A stretch of 64,000 nucleotides of DNA from Trichuris trichiura (lineage: Eukaryota > Nematoda > Enoplea > Trichinellida > Trichuridae). The position numbers were made by a program, and so were the translations under genes. The DNA lies in contig JBAJFE010000009.1 in NCBI GenBank assembly GCA_037903355.1, positions 744,001-808,000 of the forward strand. The letters run 5' to 3'. Below the pieces are notes generated by a model. The model was not told the origin of the DNA. It saw nothing but the letters and a program-made list of their open reading frames with translations, and ran no database searches. Positions 29,662 through 40,394 of the stretch are shown here, piece by piece (position 1 is the first letter of the stretch; the number at the start of each line of letters is the position of its first letter).

Positions 29662-30471
29662 CCGCATGCACAGAGATAATAGAGTTTGCGACGGCTCAAT
29701 AACAGTAAGCCGCCTTTTGTACGGCTAAAAGAATTCCAGGAGCAATTTTCTTTTGAAAGTCTGCGTATCGAACAACCAAACTGGTATTTTTTAAAACTGG
29801 GCTAGCAAGCCAAAGACTTAAAGTGCAAAAGATTTTATGATGAATAATCACTCCAAGACATACTGAAATAAAAATTTTGCGAACTGTTGTCAATTAACCT
29901 TCAGTTAAATTCGGACGCTAAAACTTGTAAACTTTTCCCATGCGCGTAAAAAACTCTTGATAAAAGATCTATGCTTTTTAAATAATCCACGCGAGCGTTT
30001 ATTATTTACTGGAAGGAAACAATTTTATATCCTACCGTAAAGGGGCGAACTAACTTGCTCGCTAACAGTTTACTGCGCAACATCGCGTATGGTTTTGGGC
30101 AATGCTGGAGTAACTATTGACAAGCGTAAGGGATTTTTTAAACGGAAACTATGATTAGTCGCACGTTGAGTTGCCCATATTCTGCCCTTTTGGCTTGTAT
30201 GGTTCCTTGGAACAAGTTGTTTAATTTTCACCGTAGTTGGAGCCCCGTTTCGCCCGCCGGATGTATTTCCAACCAGTAGAGCTATAGGCTAAAAGAACAG
30301 CAATCCAGTTAAAACTAGGCTAAAGTCCCCTGCTTCTTGTAGCGTTGAAAGTCAGTCTTTATATCGCAGCTTAATTCAGTGTAAATGACTCACACGCTAT
30401 AAGTAGGAGTTTGACTATCTTATGCAAATTTTTCTTTCAGTGTTTGTTTTGTGCCCAGTGCCCTACGGTTT

Positions 30472-30669
30472 ATGAAAGTCACGTATTTGCGACGAGTGTG
30501 GCAAAAGTACGTTTACCAAGGATTGGAGAAACCCCCGCCCGCCCCGAAACAAGAATTTTTCAACTTTCCTCGCTTAGTGGTTATAACGTCGATTTGCAGT
30601 TTTGTTGGGCTATATATAATCGATAAAAAAATTAGAAAAAACTTCAAAGAAATAGAAAAGAATGGCTGA
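30472..30669 (+). CDS. Small single-pass membrane protein overlapping GLO1 start
   Basis: ATG at 30472, 65 codons, stop TGA at 30667-30669. The product has a basic N-terminus (MKVTYLRRVWQKYVYQG), a proline-rich stretch (KPPPAPKQEFF), one hydrophobic segment (LVVITSICSFVGLYIID) and a lysine-rich tail. This layout is common in small mitochondrial inner-membrane assembly proteins. I cannot name it. A splice acceptor (TTTTTCTTTCAG, ending 30440) lies 31 bp upstream, so a 5' exon is likely. Its last 8 nt overlap the GLO1 initiator region (ATGGCTGA), so the two frames may share one mRNA. Confidence 0.55.
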   Translation: MKVTYLRRVWQKYVYQGLEKPPPAPKQEFFNFPRLVVITSICSFVGLYIIDKKIRKNFKEIEKNG

Positions 30670-32175
30670 GTGCATTCAGTGTCACGCGCCTGAGGAAGAG
30701 ACAAAAGTAAGACAATTTTATTTCGTGCTTTATTGCGTTTCATTTTTCTAATCGATTGTTAGGGTTTCTTCTTCCAGCAGACTATGCTGAGAGTAAAGGA
30801 TCCCCGCGCTTCAGTTGATTTTTACTCAAAGGTGCTTGGCATGTCGTAAGTTTTCCAACGCTTCATGTCGTATACGCATGACGCATTCTTTTTCATAGGC
30901 TTCTGCATCAGATGAGCTTCCCGGATATGAAGTTTTCTCTCTACTTTATGGGCTACGAAGATGTTAATGCGAAACCGAAAGATGAGGCTTCTGCTACAGC
31001 TTGGGCAATGTCCAGAAAGGCAACATTGGAGCTGACTCAGTAAGTGACTAATGAACATGATCTCTCTCAAGTTACGTTTCTTCTATAAAATATAAATTTT
31101 TAAAATTAATCCAATCGGAATTTTAAGCAAAGTTCAACGTTATGCAGTCAAGTGAAAATCTGCAGTTGTGTTGAAAGTTGGCAAAAGAATAAAAACAAAT
31201 CTGAGCATTGCTGGAAGAGTACGCTTTTCTAAATTGTGAAATCTTCTAGCGTTCGCAAGCCGCATACTTATAAGGTTTTGCAAAAACTGGCCTAAGTCAG
31301 TGTAGTCGTCTACCGTATCCCACCGAATGTGCAGGTTCAGCTTCTCCCTTTTTAAAAATGCCCGCCATGCTGTTCTGTTTGGATGTAAACCTAAACGTAA
31401 TAAATACATTTTGACTTAAAGCTAGATAAAGATATAGCATAGCGATGCTACGTGCGTTCAGTGAATTGCGGTAAAACTATTTCGAAGAACAAAGCTTGCT
31501 TTCTTATTGTTTTGAAGCTTACTCTGTAATGATTTCTGAAAGCGTCTCTGTTTCAGCGCGCATTATTTGTAAAAACAGTTTTTACCACTCGTTATAGTAG
31601 CAGGAATGCTCTATCTTACCACAGTAATCTTTGAATGATGATTAGGTGGTAATCGTCCCGTTTTAGTTGAAGTATTTTTTCTTTATTTTCGGACGTTTTC
31701 GTAAAACCAGAAAGAATGCTATTACGCGTTTGCGCTAAGTACTGGGACCGAGTATGACCTGTTAGTCGCTAAGGAATTGGTTCTCTTAGAAATAACAAAG
31801 CTTATGCGGATAATTATGCCTTCGTGCTTCGCAGTTTACCTTAAGTCATTTGTTTAAGCAACTGGGGCACAGAAAATGATCCCGGTCAAAGTTATCATAA
31901 TGGAAACGCTGATCCAAGAGGTTTTGGTAAGTGTGACGTAAAATTTGCTTATCCATTGTTCAACCAATGTCAGTCTAGGCCATATTGGTATCGCAGTGCC
32001 TGACGTTTACAAAGCCTGTGAACGCTTCGAAAAGTTGGGTGTAAAGTTCGTGAAGAAACCAAACGATGGAAAGATGAAAGGGTTGGCCTTTATTCAAGAT
32101 CCGGACGGTTATTGGATCGAAATCTTCAATCCCGAAACCTTGAATGCAATCACCAAACAATGCGGGGGCACTTAA
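30662..32175 (+). CDS. GLO1: Glyoxalase I (lactoylglutathione lyase)
   Basis: Converts the methylglyoxal-glutathione hemithioacetal to S-lactoylglutathione in the cytosol, using Zn(II). Exons in phase: 30662-30706, 30763-30845, 30899-31039, 31859-31926 and 31979-32175, about 177 residues, close to the animal length. Metal ligands by comparison with human GLO1 are all present: Q in [11 protein letters not shown] in ATLELTHNWG, H in [11 protein letters not shown] and E in [10 protein letters not shown]. The block [20 protein letters not shown] is nearly invariant in the family. Intron 3 is 819 bp, the others ~50 nt. The start agrees with the human N-terminal length before the catalytic Gln. Confidence 0.96.
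31140..31409 (-). other. Antisense open frame inside GLO1 intron 3
   Basis: An 89-codon ATG-initiated frame on the minus strand ([19 protein letters not shown]...) lies inside the only long GLO1 intron. Residue use is protein-like but there is no family match, no splice or poly(A) context that I can see, and chance frames of this size occur. A nested gene is possible, not shown. Confidence 0.2.
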
Positions 32176-33425
32176 CGTTGCTACCCGCCCAATTTTGCCG
32201 AATGAGTCAAGCAATTTTTATTTTGCTTTTCACTAGACAAAGTAGATAAACGTTTTTGACGCATCGACCATTCCTTACAAATGGTACGTCGCGTCAATTT
32301 TCATTCGTATTAAAAGTACCCCACCGAGCTTGTAGGAATATTCCGTTTGCTCATGTTTCTTTAGGTAGGTTAAAATTTATGCATTCACCCACTGTTTGAT
32401 CCTCAATTTATAAAGGTAAGTTGAAATTTGAACTTTACAACTATCAGCTTATTCTAAACTTCGATCAAAGTTGCTTTTCAAGTTTCTCAAAAGTTCCACT
32501 TCCGACTGACGATTGCATTGCATCCAAAAATTGCATTGGGCGAATGGCCATAAATTGCCCATGTCCCGTTTGAGCTATCATTTTTCTCTTTTGAGCAGTG
32601 CGCCCTAACTTGGTTCTTGCAGCTTATTCTAAGTCAGGCGTCACTCAATATTAATAAAACAGTTGACTTAGCGTAATCTAAAGCAAAGAAATTTAATCTT
32701 CACAATTATTTTCGAGTAAATTCCATTTCACTTATTCTTCAGTTGATTGCATCGCATTGCCGAATAATTTGCATTTGGCTAGTCTGCGTAAACTATTGTA
32801 TAAGGCGATCATTGTAAAAGTTTCCTCTAACGTTCAGGTAAGAAATTCCATTTGCTACTCCATGGTCAACGTGAAGAATTTGGAGAAACCTTGGCAAGTA
32901 TTAAAAAGTGGAATGTTTTCGGAAGTTGTTGCTGTTCACGTTTCCGTGGCTTAAGACAAAATGTTAACGCAAATTATCCTGTTTGATTGGAATGCAAGGT
33001 TTTGTGCCGTGGTTTTAGCAGTTGGCGTCTCGCCTTGCCTATAAGCTACGCCGCGGAGAGTATTCTAAACGTTGAATGGTCTTGAAAGTTTATTAGTATC
33101 AATTTAATTGTTCTTCTTCAAACGCGACTGCCTTCAAGCAACAAGATGTATATACCTGTTCTCATTCCTGTTGCCTTTTTTTATTGTATCTATTTCGTTC
33201 CAGCAGTTACTACGCCACTTTAAAACGAAATCGAACGTGAACGCTTTGACTGATATACGGTCAGTAAAATGCGGGTTATGTAGTTGCTTTGAAACTACAG
33301 CGAACAAGGTAAAAAAGCAAGCATTGTATTAATGCTGAATAACTAAGGCAAACCGGTGGATGCATCAATCATGAGTATACCCATTAACGACAGCACTGTC
33401 CTTCAGGTTGTTTTTAAGCTTATTT
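32176..33425. other. Intergenic GLO1 to secreted-protein gene
   Basis: About 1.25 kb between GLO1 and the minus-strand secreted-protein gene, so both 3' ends point here. Short plus-strand frames (around 32757-32954 and 33108-33332) have low-complexity translations and no splice support. No repeat noticed. Confidence 0.4.
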
Positions 33426-33820
33426 TCAGCAGCAGCAGCGTCTACGTCTACGGCAGCCACACGCGTCGCCACAGCAACCACCACCTCCGCCTGATACTTC
33501 ATTCGTAGCCTGTAATATAAACCACATTTGAAAAAAAAGAGAGAACTGAATTGTGAGGGAAAAATTGTTACCGTGTAAGTTTGACTTGCTGTATTTTCGG
33601 AACTTTTGATCAAAACATCACAAGTGCAAGCGCATGTATCAATAGCTTCGTGTATGAAAAGGCATTCGTTTCTGGTTAATTGGTAACAGGAAGTTTTGCC
33701 TTCCAGTTGACGCTGAATGAATTTTCTTGTGCCACCTTCGGATGGGCATTCGTCCGCTGGGGCGGATACTACAAAGGAGGGAAGTAGTATGAGAACTGTA
33801 ATTATGTAAGCTCTTTTCAT
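33426..33820 (-). CDS. Small secreted cysteine-rich protein
   Basis: Two exons: 33820-33572 (83 codons, donor GTAACA) and 33509-33426, intron 62 nt ending TTACAG, phase 0. The product is 110 residues. It starts with a clear signal peptide (MKRAYIITVLILLPSFVVSA) and then PADECPSEGGTRKF. Cysteine-bearing segments are KTSCYQLTRNECLF and DTCACTCDV, followed by a glycine/cysteine/arginine tail (GGGGCCGDACGC, five R, then CCC at the stop). Reading through the intron gives a longer, less sensible tail. The ~12 cysteines suggest a disulphide-rich secreted product. Family not recognised. Confidence 0.7.
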
Positions 33821-35340
33821 GTCACAGTGCCACTTTTACTTAGTTTCACCGAGTCTGCAGATGTGAATCGAAACCGCTAAATAAAATAAACTGTGTCGCC
33901 GACAGGATTTTTTCGATTGTTCTACTTTCGTGAACTTCATTTTCACCCGTCGCTGCCGGCGTACATTTTATGGTCAGTCGCTATTTTCCTCAACGCTTCA
34001 CCAGCGGGAATTGTTCCTTCGGTTGACGCAACCTGCGGAATCAATCATTCTTCAAAGCTTGACCAATTTTTATTTTTTCTTCTCGTTAAACTTTTTTTGC
34101 AAATTTTTTTTGTACATTCACTTTCTGTCTACCGGAATTTCAACGTGGCTTCGGCTGATTGTTCTTGAATGAAAACGCATTATCTGCCGTTGTTATTTTT
34201 AGTATTCCTTCCAAGGGACGAATCAGGACGGAAACTGGTTGGCGAAAGAGAGCGCATCATTGTGACGTAGATGCAATATCCCAAAATTCGCTGAAGCATA
34301 CCAAAGATTTCCGGCCCTACGACGACGCTTTCAATGACAGTTGATTATTAGCTTTTGCGTAGGCTTATTCTTGTTCAGCCGCTGGTTTTTTCCTCTTTCA
34401 GCACCTGCATTTGCGCGATTCATTAGTTAACTGTCTTATAGTTTGAACTTGTAATTTATCTTCGCTAATTTGTAAATTCTTTTTTGATCAAGTATTTAAC
34501 GAAAGAAACAGTAAGAGCATTCTTACTTTCAAAATGTTCTTCCGTTGAAAAATAGGGGGCGCTGCCAACGCCTTATGAAGAAACTGATGCTTCTTTTCTA
34601 ACTTGAATTTCCGTGGGGAACAGCTGCATTGCCACCCGTCGCTTTGGTTGGCCTTGTTCTCTATTTACGGCTTTTTGGTTTTATGTATTGGCCTTTCATT
34701 GATTCATTGGCTGTAGCGATTGGCTTGCAATGCCCACATGCCCTTGTCGACTAAAGCGTCTTTTTTTATAACCAATCAGTTTAACATTCTCATTCGTTTT
34801 TAATTGGTCCATTGAATGCTTGATTGTGATTTGCTAGGTCGCATCTGTTCCTATTTAATATCATTTTGAACTTAAAGCAAAAAGCAGCTATGCAAATGAG
34901 CACACATTGTACGCAGCAGTTTCTTTATCTTTTTAAAGTTTTCGTTCCCCAGGCGCTATTTAAATCTGCGCTATCTTTTATCTTTTTCTGGCATTAAGAT
35001 AACGTCTGAAAGCGAGTAAACGCGTTGACATTGGACATGCCAAACCAGTCGTTAAAAGAGTCTGAAAGTTTGTGATTGAAATTGTTTTTATTTTTGGCTA
35101 TGACGGCCTATCGCTCCCGTAGCCTACGCCGCCTCCGTCGAAGTTCGATTATAGCCTTATGAGTCAATGATTGGCAAAAATGACAACGTTTGTAAGCTTT
35201 CCACTACCTGCATATCGGCTAAGGTATTTACTATCAGCAGTCAAAGTTTGAAACTTCGCTTAAAACTGTTCAGCTGAAATCTCTATACTTACAGTAGCGC
35301 TATTTGAAAACTGGATGCTTTGTAACGGGTTGGAGTTTCA

Positions 35341-35559
35341 TAGTGTTTGATCTTCTACGGCTTTCTACTACTCTACCACCTCACTGACGACGGAACTAGA
35401 GCGTTCCGAAAGCTCTGAAATTAAAAAGTTGGGTGCATTGATACCTGTACAATTTTCTTAATAACGGCTCATGCATCCGTTGGTTGAGCAGTTGTTTCGT
35501 TTAATTACAGATACCAGCACAACAAATAAACGGGAAAAGCCGTAGAAGATCAAACACTA
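35341..35559. repeat. Fold-back element with hammerhead-like core
   Basis: TAGTGTTTGATC...GGCTTT (35341-35364) is the exact reverse complement of AAAGCC...CAAACACTA (35536-35559), 24-bp ends on a 219-bp unit. Inside, CTGACGA (35384-35390), a GGAAC/GTTCC hairpin and GAAA (35408-35411) repeat the arrangement seen in the 14.3-kb palindrome. Non-coding. Mobile origin inferred. Confidence 0.75.
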
Positions 35560-36069
35560 AGTAGCGGTATTTGTCGTTATCCCAATCAACCTCTGCATTA
35601 CAGCAAACGTAAGGCTTGGCTTACGTTGAGGTAGGGGCAGAGCAGGATAGCCGGCAGGCTTGCCACTATAGGTAGAAGAGGATGGCCGCCTTTTTTCTAG
35701 AAACGAACCTGCATTTCTCATACGGAGGACCGCATAACCGACAAGACAAAAGACGCTGGCTTTCGATTCTTGTTGAGTATACTGTCGTATTAAGGGAAGT
35801 TAATCGAAACCTGCACGCATTTAGCTCTTTTCAACGACTGGAAAATTTCAGTTTTTAAAATGAAAAGTCAGGTCGTACCAACGCAGCATTCTGGCAACAA
35901 TCAGAGTTGTTATACTCGTAGGCATATAGAAAGATAGAGAACAGCGATTATTAATTTTTTTCGCGCGTAATCTCTGAAAAATGCGTGCTTGCTTTTTGTT
36001 AAGCATATGGCCATCTTGCTGTGCTATTACTTAAGATTAAGCCAACATATAAACTTTATATTTTATGTA

Positions 36070-36180
36070 CAGTAAAATACTTTATTACGGAACAGTCCCG
36101 TGGTAAAAAACGCTGAAGTTATGTACTCGAAGCTTTCGGGTGACTGTTGCATCCGCCTTTAGCGGATGACAAAAGAGGAA
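36070..36180. repeat. Diverged single arm related to the 14.3-kb palindrome
   Basis: Shared blocks in order: CTTTATTACGGA, TCCCGT with a GT(G)..AA spacer, GAAGCTTTCGGGT, and ATCCGCCTTTAGCGG in place of GTCTTCAGCGG. The mirrored second arm is not obvious, so it is a degraded or half copy. Confidence 0.45.
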
Positions 36181-36854
36181 TCTGGTGAAGAAAGAAAGCT
36201 ACGTTTTCAGAGCTTTATGTTTAGGTTAAAGCTCACGTAAGAAAAGAACTGCGTGGTCGGCAAAGCCATAACACGACAGCGGGACGCCAAACCGCAAAAT
36301 TGATGTTGTTTGTTGCATTGTATGTTTGCGATTAGAAGCGATCTGATTCTTGTTAGGATGCCGTATCGTTTGTTGGGAAATAGAGGAAGAAATTTTAGGG
36401 AGCGCAACAATTTTGCGCGAACTGCTATGAACATGGCTGCTAATTAAAGAGACAAACTATCTTATGTCTGTCAGGTGAGCTGAACAAAGAATTTCGAAAT
36501 GAAAGCTGCTGTAATTTATGATTAAACAAGTTCATTTCATTATATTTCCAAACTCTTAGTTTTTGTTCTCCGATTAGAAATGTTTAATACAATCAAAATA
36601 GTCCCTCAGCTTTAGCACACAACATCCTGCTTGCCAAACGTGAACTTTTAATTAACCAGGAACTCACCTCGAGGTTCTAAGCTCTTCCTCGCTGCAGGCC
36701 TTTTTTGTAGCGAACTAAGCCTGCAAACATTTTGCAAAATGAAAGTAAGTCACTTTGACTGTACAGTATCCTTGTGTGCCTGCTTTTCGCAAACCCAGCT
36801 GATTGTTTTGGCTGGCAAAGCCTTTGCCGTGATTCTTTACGTCGGCGAATTGTT

Positions 36855-39185
36855 ATGGTGCAGGAACAGAGCGAAGGCGCGCCTACACTTTGGCGCAATT
36901 GTTGCCACCTGAAGTGCTCCAGCTACAGTTTGATTTCTACGGCATTCGGCTTACTGGCTATTGCTGCCCTTTCCGCTTCGTTGGCAGAGCAAGAGTAAGC
37001 GTTTACCTAAGATGATGGTTTTAACAGCTTTGCTAATGGCTTTGCGCGCGCAGAAAATTGCAAAGTCATTCGATCTTAACGATTACCCCTGAACGGTTAT
37101 TTTGCTTGCAGTAACGTAAATTTTGACTTTTTAATCCGCGGAAGGAAGTGGCACAATGTTTAAAATAGATAAACTAAAATTGCGTAGCGATAAGTGTTTT
37201 CTTTTTTGCACATTGGCTGAGACTGCTACTTGCGGGTCGTATCACTTTTTCGATCGTTCATGTTGGGCTCCCCTCATTATCTGTACATGTTACTTACCTT
37301 ACGCGTCCTCTCAAACAGAATGATATTGCCGTACATTACACTGCGTTTGCTTTAGTTGGTTTTACATAAACGGTGGACACTGCCCGTTGAAGCATCTCGG
37401 CTTGTCTTTGTTCTATGGTTTTGGCTATTTCGAGTATGTGCACACGTTCGACGTCGCCGCTACCCTGCGCATTCCCAGGCGACATACGATCTACAGGACA
37501 CGATCCAAATGTAATGTAGCCGATAAAAAGCCCACACTTTGGCTACTTGCTAGCTTTTGCAGCATTCGTCGACTGCGTGACGCCGGAAATTGTGGACATT
37601 TTCCACGCTTTAATAGGCGTTATTTTCATAACGCTTATGCTTGCTTTCAGCAATGTAATTGTCAGCGCCTGCGAACTCAATCGTGGCCCATTTCGATGGA
37701 TTCGAACAAATTCCGTCTTTAACGTTTTCTTGGGTAAGTGCCCAAACATTTACCCACTTATTCAATATACCCAACTGGCTGGCAAGCAGCACTGCAAGTG
37801 CAAAAAAGTATGGAAATTTTTTAACCTAAAGCCGTCATCTTAATCTGCTATTTATCTTTATATGGAAAAAATGCAAATTTATACATCGGTGTTACCGCTT
37901 TCCGCGTTGTTCCAGTTGGCGTTGCCAAAAATAGCCTAATAAGAATTCCAGTAACTTTCGCGCGTAACTTAGTGATTCTTCGGACTCCGAGTGCGCAGTG
38001 ATGTAGGTGATTTATGACTTTGTTTGTTCAAAATTCGGAAGCAGCAACAGCCGAGGGGCGTTCTTATATTCCTAAAATAACTGCAGTTCGTGTCCGTTTT
38101 TGCACGTTAGCAACTTCATCGATCAACCGCTGACGAAGTAATAATTTTTCCAAAGCAGCTTTCCGAAATAGTTATTACTTTCGTTCATTTTCCGGGGCCC
38201 AAATTATCCTTGAGCTCATTACTAAACGCTTTTCATCCTTAGTACACGTAAATTAAGCGACACAGATCTCCTGACGTCCAATGGACTTGCCACAACCGAG
38301 CATCGAGGAAAAGTTGAACTCTGTAAACGGCTGCGTAAAGAGATGCGGAAAAGTTCAAAATGTCAATGAAGGCATACTTAGATAGAAACCTTTTGTTGAT
38401 GCTTGTCGAAGTTCTCTCTGCATCATTCGCCCCTTTGCTTTACGAAGGGGCAAGCTTAAAACGAACCCGTGATGAATATACTGCATAGATTTTCATATGT
38501 AATATATTTACGAAATTGATCGGTATGTTGATAAATAGTTTTATCCCGCTTCGGTATTGTTCTTGTCCACTCGTCGGCGGACTAAGATAAGTTCAAGACG
38601 GGTCATTTGCATAAATAATCGATTGGTAAGTTTAAGTAATTGGTACTAAGGTGAAGAGAGGCTCTTCTGCCGGAAATATGCAAATTGACGAGTGGGAAAC
38701 GGTGTTTTTTCAGTTTATTTTTCTCTTACGCGCAGATGTTCTAATGACGCAATGTTTAGTCTTTTTCTGCGTATTCACCATCGGAATATCCTATTGGGTA
38801 TCTCAGCTAATTGAAAACTTCCAAAGAAGTACAACTGACGCGCCGGAATTGGTGCACGTCTCCTTCGGCGAAGGCTTTTACCTCATTGTTGCGGCTGCTT
38901 GTTTCTTCATTTGCGCCTTCGTGTCCAACATAGTCAAGTAAGTACCCTTTGTAGCCTTTGCGAGCTCGTTGCAAATGAATCAGCTGATACGCCACTTGCA
39001 GGTACGCATTTAAGTTGCGCAAGAGAATGGAGGATCGACTATGCCTGATTGAAAACAGTTTTGTTGAAGCGTCCATGGCTTTACCAAGTGATCTGGACTT
39101 GTTCAGTCCACGCTGGAGCACGTCTGCCGACTGGTCTCTTCTTCGATTTTCTCCCACTATAGCACCGCCTCCTTACACTCCGTGA
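36855..39185 (+). CDS. TMEM127: Transmembrane protein 127
   Basis: Endosomal/lysosomal membrane protein; in humans a tumour suppressor that dampens mTORC1 signalling. Exons in phase: 36855-36994, 37356-37452, 37520-37733, 38736-38937 and 39002-39185, about 278 residues (human 238). Visible: first membrane segment ending SLAEQDWFYINGGHCPLKHLG (human LAEPAWLHIHGGTC), second segment VTPEIVDIFHALIG, third DVLMTQCLVFFCVFTIGISYW, fourth GFYLIVAAACFFICAFV, and the conserved C-terminal tail APPPYTP at the very stop. The 37452/37520 junction uses a weak donor (GTCGCC) chosen by phase and alignment. The acidic EEEE cluster of the human tail is missing. Confidence 0.88.
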
Positions 39186-40270
39186 CTGTTTTGTTGTAGA
39201 AATAGGTGTTTTTCGATTCGTTTGTACTGCTAGCGAATCAGCGCTAAATCTCCGAAGCGTTTAACGAAGGGCCGCGCGGAGTGGCTCAGCAGAGCCTAAC
39301 GACGATGGTGCATTCGTCCAAAAAGAGTTCACCAACCGCTGTTGCTTCCTTCGGTACCAAAGAAAGTCAGTGCATGTGCAAAATAAACATGGCATAATTC
39401 GCTTGATTGAAACCCAAAAAGATGCTCTTGGAGGTACGTAAGGCGGAGGGCCCATAAGCGGGGGCGTCCAATCAGAAACTTGCGTTTTTGCGGTCTCAAT
39501 GCTTCTACGCGATCAACTATTCTTAGAGAGTCGCTTAGTGTGCTGAAGGCTCGTGTCCACACCCTTCTGTGGAAATAATGGAGCAGACTGTTGATTCGTT
39601 GAAACAGTAAGATAACGCTGGCACATTGCCAGCGAATGAGTATGAATTTAGCAATGCTTTGATGATAATCTAAGTTATGAATTCAATATAGGCTTGTAGC
39701 GTTAAGGCGAGTATCCTTTGCGACAGCTTACGTAGAGAATTTGCATACTGAGTGCAGTCTGAGTCACTATGAGCGGACTCTGAGTTTTTTATTGTTAATG
39801 AGCAATCTTTGGTAGTTCTTATATAAGATCTTTATTTGACGTCATTTGTCCATCAAAGTGTGAACCTATGCGTGCTTAGCGTAAGCGATTAGCAGCATCC
39901 CTCCGTGGTGAATTCCTTGAAGTCCATTATTGACTTTGAGCTGCGAGTTAAGTACAAGGCATTTAAAAGCCGTTCCCAGTCGAATTATCAAGCATGGTTT
40001 TCAGGCGAAGCTGGCGACGCTGTCCAATTCACGGCTTTGCAAATATTTAGTGAAAGGTTAAAAACAGGTGCACCGATATGTCGAACGTGATCGCCCGAAA
40101 ATAAAAGGTGCTAAATCAATAGCACACGCTGCGTTGTCTTCGACGACGTTTGTCCAAGTTTCTCGACAGATGGTATGTTCCTTTTGTATTTTCGCTCTTG
40201 TAAGCTTGTCAAGCTAGGTCGATTTCATTTTGTACTCATATTCCGGCACGCCTAACTAACTAACCGCCAG
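39186..40270. other. Intergenic with possible upstream exons of the 40.3-kb fragment
   Basis: A stretch near 39905-40030 reads NSLKSIIDFELR, a GTTAAG donor-like site, and after TTTTCAG the sequence AKLATLSNSRLCKYLVK. This could be exons of the gene ending at 40394, but phases to the last exon could not be reconciled. Minus-strand frames at 39261-39562 look like chance. Confidence 0.3.
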
Positions 40271-40394
40271 GCATGGCCGTTTCAATGAAAAAATGCAAAT
40301 GCGCTTAGACCATTACGATAGAGAAAAGTTGTCCAAACTCTTTCCGTTGTACCAAACTGAGCTTTCAGAAGCACTGAAACCTGTAGAAATGTAG
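40271..40394 (+). CDS. Probable last coding exon, unidentified gene
   Basis: After an acceptor (AACCGCCAG, ending 40270) a frame in phase 2 encodes HGRFNEKMQMRLDHYDREK then LSKLFPLYQTELSEALKPVEM and TAG at 40392-40394. The charged, helix-like content is convincing as protein. Upstream partner exons are uncertain (see 39186-40270). No family recognised. The gene would lie between TMEM127 and the Na+/K+-ATPase. Confidence 0.42.

Larger units (their letters stand above)
27999..30471. other. Mostly intergenic; two candidate coding stretches
   Basis: The 5' flank of the PH-domain gene and of the small-protein/GLO1 pair. Only the frames at 28814-29014 and 29296-29661 (listed separately) look protein-like. 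The rest is AT-rich without visible repeats or RNA genes. Confidence 0.4.
33821..36854. other. Intergenic, fold-back elements, doubtful fragments
   Basis: About 3 kb upstream of TMEM127. It holds the fold-back element 35341-35559 and a related half-element near 36070-36170. Around 33893-34344 three overlapping frames are open on the plus strand, including a basic stretch IPSKGRIRTETGWRKRAHHC after a T-rich acceptor. No consistent exon set could be built. The 34400-35000 section is T-rich and empty. Confidence 0.4.

Noticed and set aside
39261..39562. Minus-strand frame containing GPPPYVPP, resembling the TMEM127 tail APPPYTP
   Set aside because: It is on the opposite strand, in a different context, and the true tail is already accounted for at 39,185. 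Judged coincidence.
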